Source: an uncultured Bacteroidia bacterium (lineage in GTDB: Bacteria; Bacteroidota; Bacteroidia; Bacteroidales; UBA932). Taken from it: a stretch of DNA of 64,000 nt. Under the pieces are notes generated by a model that was not told the DNA's origin, made no database searches, and was given only the letters and a program-made list of their open reading frames with translations. The stretch's first letter is position 1. The number at the start of each line of letters is the position of its first letter. The position numbers were made by a program, and so were the translations under genes. Below are positions 8,112 to 16,948 of this stretch, in pieces. The stretch is taken from the NCBI GenBank assembly GCA_902785825.1, contig CACZZZ010000014.1, positions 42,874-106,873 of the forward strand. The letters are read 5' to 3'.

Positions 8112-8867
8112 TCAACCTCTTATTTGAACCTTTATACCTACCTCTGAAAGCGGCCGTGTCAGAGCGGTCATCTCTTCAACGGTGAATTTCTCCAAACCGG
8201 CGGCGGGAGCCTCCCGGTCCAAGGTATATACCATCACCTCCCTCGGTCTCAGATCCTTGACAATCTCTATCCAGCCATCTAGGACTTCCGGCGAGGAGGA
8301 GTCGAAATCAGCGGAACGAAGGAACATCGTCTGCATGACAAAATCGCCTTCGAACTTTCTCATAGACTCAACGACATCCGCGACATGGTATCCGCCCTGA
8401 GGCTGGTTAATCTTGGCGGCCAGCTCGTCTGTCGGAGCGTCCAGCTTAAGGATAGGGTTGTCAACCTTCCTAAGCGCCTCGAAAACCCCGGGTCGTCCGG
8501 CCCGTGTGGCATTAGTCAGCACAGAGACCTTCGCTTTAGGGAAATACTTGTCCCTCAACGCGATGGTAATGTCTATAATCTCAGGGAACGCCGGATTCAA
8601 TGTCGGCTCCCCATCGCCCGAGAATGTGATGGAATCTATACCGATGCCCTTGGCGGCGCAATCTTCCAATTTAGAGGCCAAGGCCTTCCGCAGATCGTCA
8701 GCGGAAGGGATCCGTTTGTCTTCCCTGCCGTCCTTGTTCCATCCGCACTCGCAATATATGCAATCGAAATTGCATAGTTTCCCTTTCTCAGGGAGAAGGT
8801 TTATCCCCAATGAAGAGCCTAACCTTCTGGAATGGATGGGGCCAAAGACTATTTCCTCTCTCAACAT
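8112..8867 (-). CDS. radical SAM protein (COG0731-like)
   Basis: 251 residues. LCNFDCIYCECG gives the CX3CX2C [4Fe-4S] cluster motif at Cys32, Cys36 and Cys39. TFSGDGEPTLNPAFPEI (about 79-95) is the SAM-binding GGE-equivalent region, and VLTNATR plus KLDAP follow as expected for the barrel. The N-terminus FGPIHSRRLGSSLGINLLP is typical of the short COG0731 radical SAM proteins found in Bacteroidota, which are relatives of wyosine synthases. The substrate is unknown and may be a tRNA or a peptide. Four bases separate it from the preceding amidohydrolase, and deoC follows at 26 bases. Confidence 0.85.
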   Translation of the reverse strand: MLREEIVFGPIHSRRLGSSLGINLLPEKGKLCNFDCIYCECGWNKDGREDKRIPSADDLRKALASKLEDCAAKGIGIDSITFSGDGEPTLNPAFPEIIDITIALRDKYFPKAKVSVLTNATRAGRPGVFEALRKVDNPILKLDAPTDELAAKINQPQGGYHVADVVESMRKFEGDFVMQTMFLRSADFDSSSPEVLDGWIEIVKDLRPREVMVYTLDREAPAAGLEKFTVEEMTALTRPLSEVGIKVQIRG

Positions 8868-8871
8868 ATTC

Positions 8872-10056
8872 CTAAATCATTCTATATGAAGAGCTTCTAT
8901 CAGTCAGACGACCGTCGGCGCCAAGGTTGTCAATAAACACGAGACCGGGGCACTTCCCTATGCCGATCGTGCCGAGAGTCTTTTCTTTTCCGAGGAATTC
9001 CGCTCCGTTGGCGCAAGCCCATGTAAGAAGTTCTCCCAGAGACAAGTCTTTGAAAGCGGTCTGGAGGCAATACAGTTCCCGAACCATGTCCAGGTCATCA
9101 TTACTGGAGAGGGAATCTGTCCCCACAGTGATCTTCAGACCATTCCGGCGCATCAGGTCAACAGGAGGCAAAGCGTTGTGTATGAATATATTCGAGCAAG
9201 GGCAAAGGGCCACATACGGGTGTCTCATCACTTCTTTGACAGCGTCTATCCCTTCCTGGTCCATGCAAACCTCGTGGACAAGAAGGATATGCTCGTCGAA
9301 AGGAGCCGGATGAGCCTTGCGTAGCCTGTCGATGAAATATAAAAGAGAGGACTTGCCCGTAACAGGCGGAACGCTCATTCCCGCTGCCTTACGGTTGTCC
9401 CACATCGCTCCCTTACCGTATTTTATCATGTCCTCTTCCTCATCAGTTTCCTCTGAATGATAGGAGAGGAATCCTGACTTCAGTCCCTCGGCCGAGACCG
9501 CCGTGAGAAGCTCAGGGCTCATCGTATAGCACGCGTGAGGGGTCGGAGCGGCGTCAAGGCCCATCGCGTCAGCCTTTTCCTTCAGCTTCATGACGCCTTC
9601 CATAACGGACTCGCAATCTTCAGGTTCCGTGCCGAAGACCTCCAGGAAAGTCCGTGTGTACATGGGGGATTCACGCTTGATGGCGAAAGAGTCGTCACAA
9701 TTGCTGATGTCAGCCATAGCTGAGACTCCCCTCTCCCACATGAGATCCATCCAGTGACGGATGTCGGCGATCTTCTCCTGAAGAGGCTTTGTGTCGCGCA
9801 GGGCATTGATCTGGTCTATGAATCCTGCCATTCCAGTACCTTTGCGGAAAAGCTTCCACATGTAGGACAACTCGACATGGCAATGGGTATTCACGAACCC
9901 TGGGGTAATAGCGCCCTCGAGGAAAATCTCTTCTTTTGAGGGATCCTCACTTATTCCCACCGCGGTCACCACGCCCTCGGGGGTATATTCCACAAAGCCG
10001 TTCCGGATAGGCTCAGGACGGTCGAGAGTGTAAAGATATTCAGCCGCTAATCTCAC
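8872..10056 (-). CDS. amidohydrolase (cytosine/S-adenosylhomocysteine deaminase-like)
   Basis: Metal-dependent hydrolase of the amidohydrolase superfamily, 394 residues. I choose the GTG at 10056, which begins VRLAAEYLYTLDRPEPI and lies two bases after the DUF4296 stop. An ATG at 10158 would overlap that gene by about 100 bases and add unrelated residues. Metal-binding motifs are GFVNTHCHVELS (HxH), SYHSEET, a VHEVC histidine and the GTDSLSSNDD aspartate. The set matches chlorohydrolase/deaminases acting on S-adenosylhomocysteine, methylthioadenosine, guanine or aminofutalosine. I cannot choose the substrate. It lies in the operon pheT-DUF4296-this-radical SAM-deoC. Confidence 0.82.
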   Translation of the reverse strand: MRLAAEYLYTLDRPEPIRNGFVEYTPEGVVTAVGISEDPSKEEIFLEGAITPGFVNTHCHVELSYMWKLFRKGTGMAGFIDQINALRDTKPLQEKIADIRHWMDLMWERGVSAMADISNCDDSFAIKRESPMYTRTFLEVFGTEPEDCESVMEGVMKLKEKADAMGLDAAPTPHACYTMSPELLTAVSAEGLKSGFLSYHSEETDEEEDMIKYGKGAMWDNRKAAGMSVPPVTGKSSLLYFIDRLRKAHPAPFDEHILLVHEVCMDQEGIDAVKEVMRHPYVALCPCSNIFIHNALPPVDLMRRNGLKITVGTDSLSSNDDLDMVRELYCLQTAFKDLSLGELLTWACANGAEFLGKEKTLGTIGIGKCPGLVFIDNLGADGRLTDRSSSYRMI

Positions 10057-10057
10057 T

Positions 10058-10723
10058 TTAGAATCGGTTTCTTTTATTAGCAGGTTTTTTCCTGCTAGGG
10101 TCTGGCAGCATTTCAGGTATTGGTCTTGGGGCCTCTTCGGGCTCTTGCGCCACAACAATATCGGCGGAATCCCTAATTATCAACTCAGGACCGTGGAACA
10201 CAGTGTCTTCCACCACAGGAACAGGATAATAAACTCCCTTTTTGTTTTTACGGATATCAATCCTGTCGGTCATGGAGTTCACATAGAAAATATCACCGTA
10301 AAAAGGTATATCTTCCTGCCGGTACGCTTTCATCGCCATGGCAATCGAGTCCGCGCGGTGGCGGATCTTTTCCTGCTGGTCGATATTTCTCTGGATAGCG
10401 GCGGACTCATCCCGGAACCCTTTCACCACCCTTCCGACAATCTCGGCGTACCGCTTTGGATCAGACAGATAGAAATCCACGCTCGCGCGGTAATCCTCGA
10501 TGTCGTAACCGTATTTCTCAAATATCGGGGCATAAAACCACGTGGTGTCCGCCATACTCCTTTTGTCCGGGTTGTCGATAAGCCACTGGTCCGCAAGGAA
10601 CATCTCGTGATAGATCTTCTCCATCTGGCGCTTCGGAATCACCTCAGGGCCTTTTGAGCATGAGGAGAGAACCACGGCCATGACCGCGGCTATCAAAAAC
10701 ACCATGCCCCATTTTCTGACCAT
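10058..10723 (-). CDS. DUF4296 family lipoprotein
   Basis: The 221-residue protein has a lipoprotein signal (MVRKWGMVFLIAAVMAVVLSSC, Cys22). The mature part EVIPKRQMEKIYHEMFLADQ, then a Y(G)YDIEDYRASVDFYLSDPKRY segment, is the DUF4296 pattern: a short helical domain restricted to Bacteroidota. Function unknown. The C-terminus is proline-rich and basic (EEAPRPIPEMLPDPSRKKP). It starts one base after the pheT stop, and its stop is followed after one base by the GTG of the next gene, so it is surely co-transcribed. Confidence 0.8.
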   Translation of the reverse strand: MVRKWGMVFLIAAVMAVVLSSCSKGPEVIPKRQMEKIYHEMFLADQWLIDNPDKRSMADTTWFYAPIFEKYGYDIEDYRASVDFYLSDPKRYAEIVGRVVKGFRDESAAIQRNIDQQEKIRHRADSIAMAMKAYRQEDIPFYGDIFYVNSMTDRIDIRKNKKGVYYPVPVVEDTVFHGPELIIRDSADIVVAQEPEEAPRPIPEMLPDPSRKKPANKRNRF

Positions 10724-10724
10724 A

Positions 10725-13166
10725 CTATCTCAAAGTGGCGCCGTACTCTCCAGTGAAAGTGGACAGAAGCTTGCCCATAATCCTCTCAACATCAGCGTCT
10801 GTCAAGGTCTTCTCCTGATCCTGCAGCGTGAAGCCAAGGGCATACTGTTTCTTTCCGGCGGGAATCTTGTCCCCCCTATAGACATCAAACAGGGTGACAT
10901 TCTTAAGGAGTTTCTTCGCCGCCTTGAAAGAGCTGCGGTAGAGATCTGCGAAACTCACGCTCTCATCAAGCAGAAGGGCCAGATCCCTGCGAACCTCAGG
11001 GAACTTGGGAAGTTCCTTGAACGCGACCTTGTCCCTCTTCACGAGTTTGAACAGGGTATTCCAATTGATCTCGGCCGCAAAAGCTGGCTGCTTGACATCG
11101 AATTTCCTCGCGAGAGCCGGAAGAACGGTACCGACAACCGCAAGCGGAGTGTGCTGGCCAGGAAGAGCGTAGCAAACTCCCTCGCTGAATATGTCAGCGG
11201 GAGCGGGAGAGGTCTCCATCTGATAGATGTCAGCCCCAAAGCGCCTCAGAAGGAGGTCAAGATAGCCCTTGAGCTCGAAGAAACTGCTCTTTCCAGGCTG
11301 GACATTCCAAGACTTCTCAGGGGTTCCCGTGATGAACATCGAGAACGCCGGATGCTCCTCATATGAGGCGAGAGTCTTGCCGTCGCCCTGAGGGTCGCGG
11401 CTATACACCGATCCGTATTCGAACAACCTCATTGATGAGATCTGGCGGTTGATGTTGTAAGCCATCACCTCGAGACCGTTGAAGATGAGGGTCTGCCTCA
11501 TCACGTTGAGATCCGAACTCAGGGGGTTAACTATCGTAGCGCATCTCTCCTCAGGATAAGTCGTGAGTCCCTTATAGTACGCGGACTTAGTCAGGGAGTT
11601 GTTCATAATCTCGACGAAACCGTTGGCGGCCAAGAAGTTGGAGATGCCGTTACGGATAGCCTCCGGTTCAGGGGACGGAGTCGCGTTGACAGACATCTTC
11701 ATGTGACGGGGAAGGTCGATGTTGTTGTAGCCATAGATCCTAAGGATCTCCTCGACCACATCGCATTCCCTCTCGACATCAACCATATACGAAGGAGCGG
11801 CCACCTTGGATCCTCCGGGCCTCTTCTCAATGAAGTCATAGGCGAGGAAAGTGAGGATCTTTTCGATGGTGTCATGACCTATCTTCTTGCCTATGAAGTT
11901 CTCAATGCGATCGTAATCCAGGTCGATAACCTTCTTTTCGATCTTCTGGGGATAGAATTCCTCCATTCCGCCAACGATCTCTCCTCCAGCGATTTCCTTT
12001 ATAAGCAAGGCGGCTCGCTTGCAGGCATATTCAGTAATCCCAGGGTCGCAGCCCCTCTCAAAACGGAAGGACGCGTCGGTCTGGAGGGTATGCCGCTTTG
12101 AAGTCTTACGGATGGAACCCGGATCGAAATAGGCGCTCTCGATAAACACGCTGGTCGTGGACTCCGTGACACCGGAATCAATCCCGCCGAAGACACCCGC
12201 TATGCACATCGGGCCTTCAGCGTTAGCTATGACAATATCCTCAGGAGATAATTTCCTCTCGATCTCGTCCAGAGTGGTGATCTTTTCGCCTTCCTGGGCC
12301 CTTCTGACGATCACTTTGCCACCGGAGATCTTGTCAGCGTCGAAGGTGTGAAGCGGCTGTCCGAGCTCCCAAAGGATAAAATTGGAGACATCCACCACAT
12401 TGTCTATCGGACGCAGGCCAATGGCCAGGAGCCTCTTGCGAAGCCACTCGGGAGAAGGTCCTACCTTCACACCCTTCACGGTGATGCCGCAGTAACGAGG
12501 AGCGGCTGAAGGGTCCTGCACATCAATCGGGATAGCGGTACCCTCCCCTTCTTTCCAGTCCTCGATAGAGGGATATTTGAAAGAGCAAGGAATATCGTTA
12601 AGACGCATCCAGGCATACAGGTCGCGGGCGACTCCGATATGGGAGGAGGCGTCCACCCTGTTGGCTGTGATCTCATATTCAATGACAGCCTCGGTCTTGA
12701 GATGGAGATATTCCTTAGCCGGAGTGCCGACCACGGCCTCAGCTGGAAGAACCATGATTCCGGCATGATCCTCACCGATTCCAAGCTCGTCCTCGGCGCA
12801 AATCATTCCGAATGACTCCACCCCGCGGATTTTCGACTTCTTGATTTTGAAATCGCCGGGAAGGACAGTACCGATACGGGCGAAAAGGACCTTCTGGCCG
12901 GCGGCCACGTTAGGGGCGCCACAGACCACTGTCACAGGCTCTTCAGAGCCATCATTAACCTTGGTGATATGGAGATGGTCTGAATCAGGATGAGCGACAC
13001 ATTCAAGGACCTCAGCCACGACAACCCCGGCGAGTCCGCCGGGAATCTCCTCTTGTTCCTCCAAGGAATCGACCTCGATACCAATGTCAGTCATCGCGTC
13101 AGCGATCTGCTGAGGGGTCAGGTCAAACTCCAGATAATCTTTCAGCCAATTGTAAGAGAGCTTCAT
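10725..13166 (-). CDS. pheT: phenylalanyl-tRNA synthetase beta subunit
   Basis: The beta chain of the alpha2-beta2 synthetase charging tRNA-Phe. 813 residues, the usual length. MKLSYNWLKDYLEFDLTPQQIADAMT is the standard start, followed by a tRNA-bind (EMAP-like) domain (about 40-150, HPDSDHLHITKVNDG), B3/B4, B5, the catalytic-like core (RFERGCDPG, PLSSDLNVMRQTLIFNG) and the C-terminal anticodon-binding FDX-ACB domain (KFPEVRRDLALLLDESVSFADL and beyond). pheS is not in the window. It starts six bases after the ftsY stop. Confidence 0.97.
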   Translation of the reverse strand: MKLSYNWLKDYLEFDLTPQQIADAMTDIGIEVDSLEEQEEIPGGLAGVVVAEVLECVAHPDSDHLHITKVNDGSEEPVTVVCGAPNVAAGQKVLFARIGTVLPGDFKIKKSKIRGVESFGMICAEDELGIGEDHAGIMVLPAEAVVGTPAKEYLHLKTEAVIEYEITANRVDASSHIGVARDLYAWMRLNDIPCSFKYPSIEDWKEGEGTAIPIDVQDPSAAPRYCGITVKGVKVGPSPEWLRKRLLAIGLRPIDNVVDVSNFILWELGQPLHTFDADKISGGKVIVRRAQEGEKITTLDEIERKLSPEDIVIANAEGPMCIAGVFGGIDSGVTESTTSVFIESAYFDPGSIRKTSKRHTLQTDASFRFERGCDPGITEYACKRAALLIKEIAGGEIVGGMEEFYPQKIEKKVIDLDYDRIENFIGKKIGHDTIEKILTFLAYDFIEKRPGGSKVAAPSYMVDVERECDVVEEILRIYGYNNIDLPRHMKMSVNATPSPEPEAIRNGISNFLAANGFVEIMNNSLTKSAYYKGLTTYPEERCATIVNPLSSDLNVMRQTLIFNGLEVMAYNINRQISSMRLFEYGSVYSRDPQGDGKTLASYEEHPAFSMFITGTPEKSWNVQPGKSSFFELKGYLDLLLRRFGADIYQMETSPAPADIFSEGVCYALPGQHTPLAVVGTVLPALARKFDVKQPAFAAEINWNTLFKLVKRDKVAFKELPKFPEVRRDLALLLDESVSFADLYRSSFKAAKKLLKNVTLFDVYRGDKIPAGKKQYALGFTLQDQEKTLTDADVERIMGKLLSTFTGEYGATLR

Positions 13167-13172
13167 AATTAT

Positions 13173-14105
13173 TTATTTATCAATATCTTCCTTTGAAAAC
13201 AACGAGTTCACGAACTCTTTCTTGTCAAACACTTTGAGGTCATCGACACCTTCCCCGATCCCGATGAATTTCACGGGAACCTTGAGCTGATCGACTATTC
13301 CGATCACTACTCCGCCCTTGGCGGTACCGTCAAGCTTCGTGACGGCCAGGGATGTGATGTCTGTCGCCTTGGAGAATTCCTTAGCCTGCTGGAAGGCGTT
13401 CTGCCCGGTAGAGGCATCGAGAACCAGAAGAACCTCGTGAGGTGCGTCAGGGATCACCTTACGCATAACATTCCGGATCTTCGTAAGCTCATTCATGAGA
13501 TCGACCCTGTTGTGCAACCGGCCGGCGGTGTCGATCAGGACCACATCGGCTTCCTTGGCGACAGCGGACTTGACGGTGTCAAAGGCCACAGAGGCCGGAT
13601 CGGCGCCCATGCCCTGTTTGACGATATCCACCCCAGCCCTCTCGGCCCAGATCACGAGCTGATCCACGGCGGCGGCCCTGAAGGTGTCCGCGGCACCGAC
13701 AATCACCTTCTTGCCCATGGACTTGTACCTGGACGCAAGCTTGCCTATCGTGGTGGTTTTACCGACTCCGTTGACTCCGACCACCATGACGACCATTGGC
13801 TTTTTGCCAAGGTCGAAAGGCTCCGCGGGGGAAGTCTCACCGTCCACGTCCAGAAGCTTTCCGATCTCATCACGGAGCATCTCCACAAGCTCATCCATGG
13901 ACATGTACTTGTCCCTTCCGACCCTCTCCTCGAGACTATCGACGATCTTCAATGTCGTATCGACACCCATGTCGGAAGCGACCAATGCCTCCTCAATGGC
14001 GTCCAACACCTCATCATCGACCTTGGATTTACCCACCACGGCCCTGGAGAGCCTCTGGAAGAATCCCTCCTTGGTCTTTTTAACACCTTTGTCGAACAGT
14101 CCCAT
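13173..14105 (-). CDS. ftsY: signal recognition particle receptor FtsY
   Basis: GTPase that docks SRP-ribosome complexes at the inner membrane. Start chosen at ATG 14105 (MGLFDKGVKKTKEGFFQRLS), the normal beginning of Bacteroidota FtsY. The N domain is residues 1-95. The G domain has P-loop GVNGVGKTT at 110-118, DTFRAAA, DTAGR, and TKLDGTAKGG. It lacks the long acidic A domain, as is normal in this phylum. First gene of the operon, with its own -7 box at 14127. Confidence 0.96.
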   Translation of the reverse strand: MGLFDKGVKKTKEGFFQRLSRAVVGKSKVDDEVLDAIEEALVASDMGVDTTLKIVDSLEERVGRDKYMSMDELVEMLRDEIGKLLDVDGETSPAEPFDLGKKPMVVMVVGVNGVGKTTTIGKLASRYKSMGKKVIVGAADTFRAAAVDQLVIWAERAGVDIVKQGMGADPASVAFDTVKSAVAKEADVVLIDTAGRLHNRVDLMNELTKIRNVMRKVIPDAPHEVLLVLDASTGQNAFQQAKEFSKATDITSLAVTKLDGTAKGGVVIGIVDQLKVPVKFIGIGEGVDDLKVFDKKEFVNSLFSKEDIDK

Positions 14106-14113
14106 GACAATCA

Positions 14114-14134
14114 ATTTGTAAACTTACAAATATA
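14114..14134 (-). promoter_or_regulatory. ftsY -7 box within a palindrome
   Basis: TATATTTG (complement of 14127-14134) is the -7 box. It overlaps the near-perfect 18-base palindrome ATTTGTAA-AC-TTACAAAT (14114-14131). It lies 22-29 bases before the ftsY ATG. Confidence 0.55.
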
Positions 14135-14149
14135 CATAAAAACGGAGGA

Positions 14150-14183
14150 AATAAAAAGAGCGGACGTCTGATAACGTCCGCTC
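14150..14183 (-). terminator. terminator after the rpmB-rpmG-DUF4295 operon
   Basis: A 9-bp stem, GAGCGGACG (14158-14166) with CGTCCGCTC (14175-14183), is followed on the minus strand by TTTTTATT. Confidence 0.85.
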
Positions 14184-14204
14184 CGCATATCTTTTCCGCG
14201 ACGA

Positions 14205-14366
14205 TTATTTCTTGGCGTCGAAGAATTCCTTAGTCTTCTCAGCTTCAACAAGCTGCTCGGTGAAGAAATAAGCGCCCGTCTTGGGAGACTTGTCCATACG
14301 GATGCATTTCACCATGCTCTTGGCGCCGGCCTTAGCGGCGAATGTAGCGACTGCTTTCTTTGCCAT
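14205..14366 (-). CDS. DUF4295 small basic protein
   Basis: 53 residues, MAKKAVATFAAKAGAKSM...KSPKTGAYFFTEQLV...KEFFDAKK. The sequence and its place directly after rpmG match the DUF4295 family, found in Bacteroidota next to L28/L33 genes and thought, from context, to be ribosome-associated. The KSPKTGAY core is the family hallmark. ATG at 14366 lies 12 bases after the rpmG stop. A terminator follows. Confidence 0.88.
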   Translation of the reverse strand: MAKKAVATFAAKAGAKSMVKCIRMDKSPKTGAYFFTEQLVEAEKTKEFFDAKK

Positions 14367-14378
14367 AACTTAATCTCC

Positions 14379-14567
14379 TTATTTGATTTCGCGGTGGACA
14401 GTGACCCTGTGGAGGTAAGGATTGTATTTCTTGCGCTCCAAACGGTCGGGAGTATTCTTCTTGTTCTTGGTAGTGATGTACCTGGAAATCCCGGGGACTC
14501 CGCTGGCTTTCTGCTCTGTGCACTCAAGTATGACCTGCACTCTCGCGTCTTTAGTTTTCTTTGCCAT
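14379..14567 (-). CDS. rpmG: 50S ribosomal protein bL33
   Basis: 62 residues. [20 protein letters not shown] is the bL33 opening, followed by [23 protein letters not shown]. The usual CxxC zinc pairs are absent (only Cys16 is seen), so this is the zinc-free type. It lies between rpmB and the DUF4295 gene in the order normal for Bacteroidota. Confidence 0.95.
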   Translation of the reverse strand: MAKKTKDARVQVILECTEQKASGVPGISRYITTKNKKNTPDRLERKKYNPYLHRVTVHREIK

Positions 14568-14581
14568 AGTTCAATGATTTT

Positions 14582-14824
14582 TTAGACAAGGCCGACATAT
14601 CCTTTTTCCTGAGCCTCCTTAAGGGCGGCGTCAAGACCCTTCTTCTCGATGGTCCTCATGCCCTTGGTGGAAACTTTGAGAGTAACGAACCTCTGCTCTT
14701 CCTCTGACCAGAACTTCTTGGTCTTGAGGTTGAGGGAGAAGTCACGCTTGGTGTGAAGCTTCGAATGAGCGACATTGCAGCCGATCATCCTCTTCCGTCC
14801 GGTGATTTGACAAACTTTTGCCAT
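14582..14824 (-). CDS. rpmB: 50S ribosomal protein bL28
   Basis: 80 residues: MAKVCQITGRKRMIGCNVAHSKLHTKRDF, with the N-terminal GR/NVSHS-like signature and a KVSTKGMRTIEKKGL C-terminus. First gene of the rpmB-rpmG-DUF4295 operon. The 89-base gap to lepB is AT-rich and probably holds its promoter. Confidence 0.96.
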   Translation of the reverse strand: MAKVCQITGRKRMIGCNVAHSKLHTKRDFSLNLKTKKFWSEEEQRFVTLKVSTKGMRTIEKKGLDAALKEAQEKGYVGLV

Positions 14825-14913
14825 AATATCTTACTTTTTTATTGATTCAAAATAGTTTGGGGTCGCAAATTTCGCTTAAAAAATTCAGAATCGCAAGAGG
14901 TTAGCTCCTTTTC

Positions 14914-16260
14914 CTAAACAATTTTAAAGAATCTGCGCCACCTTATACTGTTGGGGAACTTCCTGCCTCTGTCTGTTGACAGCCAGATAATGGACGGCTT
15001 CCCGACGACATGGTCCTCAGGGACGAAGCCCCAGTACCTTGAGTCGAGGGAGTTGTGCCTGTTGTCCCCCATCATGAAATAGTAGTCCTGTCCGAATGTG
15101 TAGCTCGAGGCTTTCTCTCCGTCAATGAATATGGTCCCGTCGTCAGCGACCTTCAGCTCATGGCCTTCGTAAGAGGTTATTATCCTCTCGTAAAGGGGAA
15201 GGTTGGAAACGCTCAACTCCACGGTGGCTCCCTTGGCGGGGATCCATAGCGGGCCGAAATAGTCCCTTGTCCACTTTGAGTTTTCCGTGAAAGGGAAAAT
15301 GCTCAGATGGGAATCCGGGAAATCCGGCGGATAAACATCCAGGTTCGCTTCCACGCTCTCCACGGCCGAGTAACCTTTGACCTCCTCAAGCATGGAGGCG
15401 GTCAGCGGCATCGACGGGTAACCGGGAAGATTCGGATCGTAAACAAGCTCAGAGATGTTGAGACCGAGTTTCTCGACAGTCCGGGCATTGATCTTCTGGC
15501 CTTTGGTAACGACCTTGTAAGTCAATTGGACTCCGGGATATACCTCCTGTCTCTCCCCATTTATCCAGACAAGGCCGTCACGCACTGAGAGAGTGTCTCC
15601 GGCAACTGCCACGCACCTCTTGACATAGTGGTCTTCCTTGTCCATAGGACGGACTTTAAGGGGTCCTCCGTTAGCTATTGTGTAATCCCTCCCGGCATTA
15701 CGTACCCAAGTGTAGTAGTCCTCCGACGGGAAACGGGTAAGCACCGTATCCCCATGGGGGAAATTGAAAACCACATAATCCCCTCTTTTGACATGGCCGA
15801 AACCTTTCAGGCGGCGATATTTGTTCTGGATAAGGGTCGAATAAGACTCTTTCCCGAATATCACGTTGTGGGTGAAAGGAATCGTGAGAGGAGTCTGCGG
15901 CACTTTGGGGCCGTAAGCGAGCTTACTGACAAACAGATGATCTCCCGTGTAAAGGGAGCTTTCCATTGACGAGGAAGGAATCTTGAAAGCCTGGAAAAAG
16001 AATATGTTGATGAAAGTGACGACAACGGTGGCGAAGATGATGGCATCAAGCCAATCGAGCCACACATTGCGCTTCTCTCCTTCCTTGTAGTCTTTTTTCC
16101 AGAACAACCATTTCACCTTTTTGGTGATATGGAGGTCGAAAATGACTATAAGGCCGAGAATCCACCACCAGTTTCCAAGCCAAGCCACCCACAACGTGTA
16201 AAGTATGGCCCAGAAACCCATTCTGACCCATTTGTTGTGGTATAAGGCTTTCAAGCTCAC
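14914..16260 (-). CDS. lepB: signal peptidase I, long Bacteroidota form
   Basis: Removes signal peptides at the periplasmic face of the inner membrane. Two or three N-terminal hydrophobic segments (about 12-43 and 72-92) precede IPSSSMESSLYTGDHLFVSK with the catalytic Ser98. The general-base lysine is in HYVKRCVAVAGDTL (Lys214), and the C-terminal box is MMGDNRHNSLDSRYWGFVP. The protein is 448 residues, much longer than the 250-320 of most bacteria. The extra length lies between the two catalytic boxes (about 115-205) and in a beta-rich insert (about 235-375), as in other Bacteroidota LepB. It follows rplT by 15 bases. Confidence 0.95.
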   Translation of the reverse strand: MSLKALYHNKWVRMGFWAILYTLWVAWLGNWWWILGLIVIFDLHITKKVKWLFWKKDYKEGEKRNVWLDWLDAIIFATVVVTFINIFFFQAFKIPSSSMESSLYTGDHLFVSKLAYGPKVPQTPLTIPFTHNVIFGKESYSTLIQNKYRRLKGFGHVKRGDYVVFNFPHGDTVLTRFPSEDYYTWVRNAGRDYTIANGGPLKVRPMDKEDHYVKRCVAVAGDTLSVRDGLVWINGERQEVYPGVQLTYKVVTKGQKINARTVEKLGLNISELVYDPNLPGYPSMPLTASMLEEVKGYSAVESVEANLDVYPPDFPDSHLSIFPFTENSKWTRDYFGPLWIPAKGATVELSVSNLPLYERIITSYEGHELKVADDGTIFIDGEKASSYTFGQDYYFMMGDNRHNSLDSRYWGFVPEDHVVGKPSIIWLSTDRGRKFPNSIRWRRFFKIV

Positions 16261-16275
16261 TTCGGAATGTCGGAA

Positions 16276-16620
16276 CTATTTGACGGAATTGACGATGGCC
16301 TCAAACGCCTGGGGATTGTTCATGGCGAGGTCGGCGAGAACCTTACGGTTGAGACCGACATTCTGCTTGGCGAGTTTGCCCATGAACTGGGAATAGGTGA
16401 TCCCGTACTGACGCGCGGCGGCGTTGATCCTCTGGATCCAAAGGGCGCGGAAGTCGCGCTTCTTGGCCTTGCGGTCGCGATAGGCGTAAGTCAAACCTTT
16501 CTCATAAGTGTTCTTCGCTACGGTCCAGACGTTCTTTCTGGAGAGGAAATTTCCGCGGGTTCTCTTGAGAATCTTCTTGCGGCGAGCCCTAGAGGCTACT
16601 GAATTGACTGATCTTGGCAT
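16276..16620 (-). CDS. rplT: 50S ribosomal protein bL20
   Basis: 114 residues, [24 protein letters not shown] with the long basic N-terminal helix, then [25 protein letters not shown] and [10 protein letters not shown]. It is the third gene of infC-rpmI-rplT. In other bacteria L20 represses this operon by binding its leader; a hairpin in the 80-base rpmI-rplT gap (16641-16675) may be relevant. Confidence 0.97.
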   Translation of the reverse strand: MPRSVNSVASRARRKKILKRTRGNFLSRKNVWTVAKNTYEKGLTYAYRDRKAKKRDFRALWIQRINAAARQYGITYSQFMGKLAKQNVGLNRKVLADLAMNNPQAFEAIVNSVK

Positions 16621-16640
16621 AATCTGATCTTTTTCCGGAG

Positions 16641-16675
16641 GCAGCGACCGCGGTGAAGCGGTTCTTTTCGGCTGC
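16641..16675 (-). promoter_or_regulatory. hairpin in the rpmI-rplT spacer
   Basis: The outer stem GCAGC/GCTGC and inner stem ACCGC/GCGGT surround a short loop in the transcript between rpmI and rplT. It could act as a processing site or an L20-binding element; this is inference from position. Confidence 0.3.
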
Positions 16676-16700
16676 GTTCCAAGTTAAACATTAAGATAAA

Positions 16701-16895
16701 CTACATGACCAACATTTCCCTGACCCTCTTGAGGTCGTCCTTCTCGACGATCGCGAAATGGTCAAGATTTCTCTTGCGTTTCTTGGTCTTCTTGGTGAGG
16801 ATGTGGCTGTGGTAAGCGTGCTTCCTCTTGATTTTTCCTGTTCCGGTAAGCGCGAAACGCTTTTTGGCACCGGAGACGGTCTTAAGCTTTGCCAT
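16701..16895 (-). CDS. rpmI: 50S ribosomal protein bL35
   Basis: 64 residues, [37 protein letters not shown]. The start at ATG 16895 gives the canonical N-terminus; an upstream ATG at 16937 would add 14 unrelated residues and nearly reach infC. Very basic, standard length. Confidence 0.96.
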   Translation of the reverse strand: MAKLKTVSGAKKRFALTGTGKIKRKHAYHSHILTKKTKKRKRNLDHFAIVEKDDLKRVREMLVM

Positions 16896-16948
16896 TGTTT
16901 TGTAAATTAAACTGTTAACTATACTTTCCGCTATCACTGCGGATTATT

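Noticed and set aside
8086..8115. Alternative TTG start for deoC at 8115
   Set aside because: The ATG at 8085 gives the expected N-terminus; the 10 extra residues would overlap the radical SAM stop and have no support.
10057..10158. Upstream ATG start for the amidohydrolase at 10158
   Set aside because: It would overlap the DUF4296 gene by about 100 bases; the GTG at 10056, just after that gene's stop, gives a family-like N-terminus.
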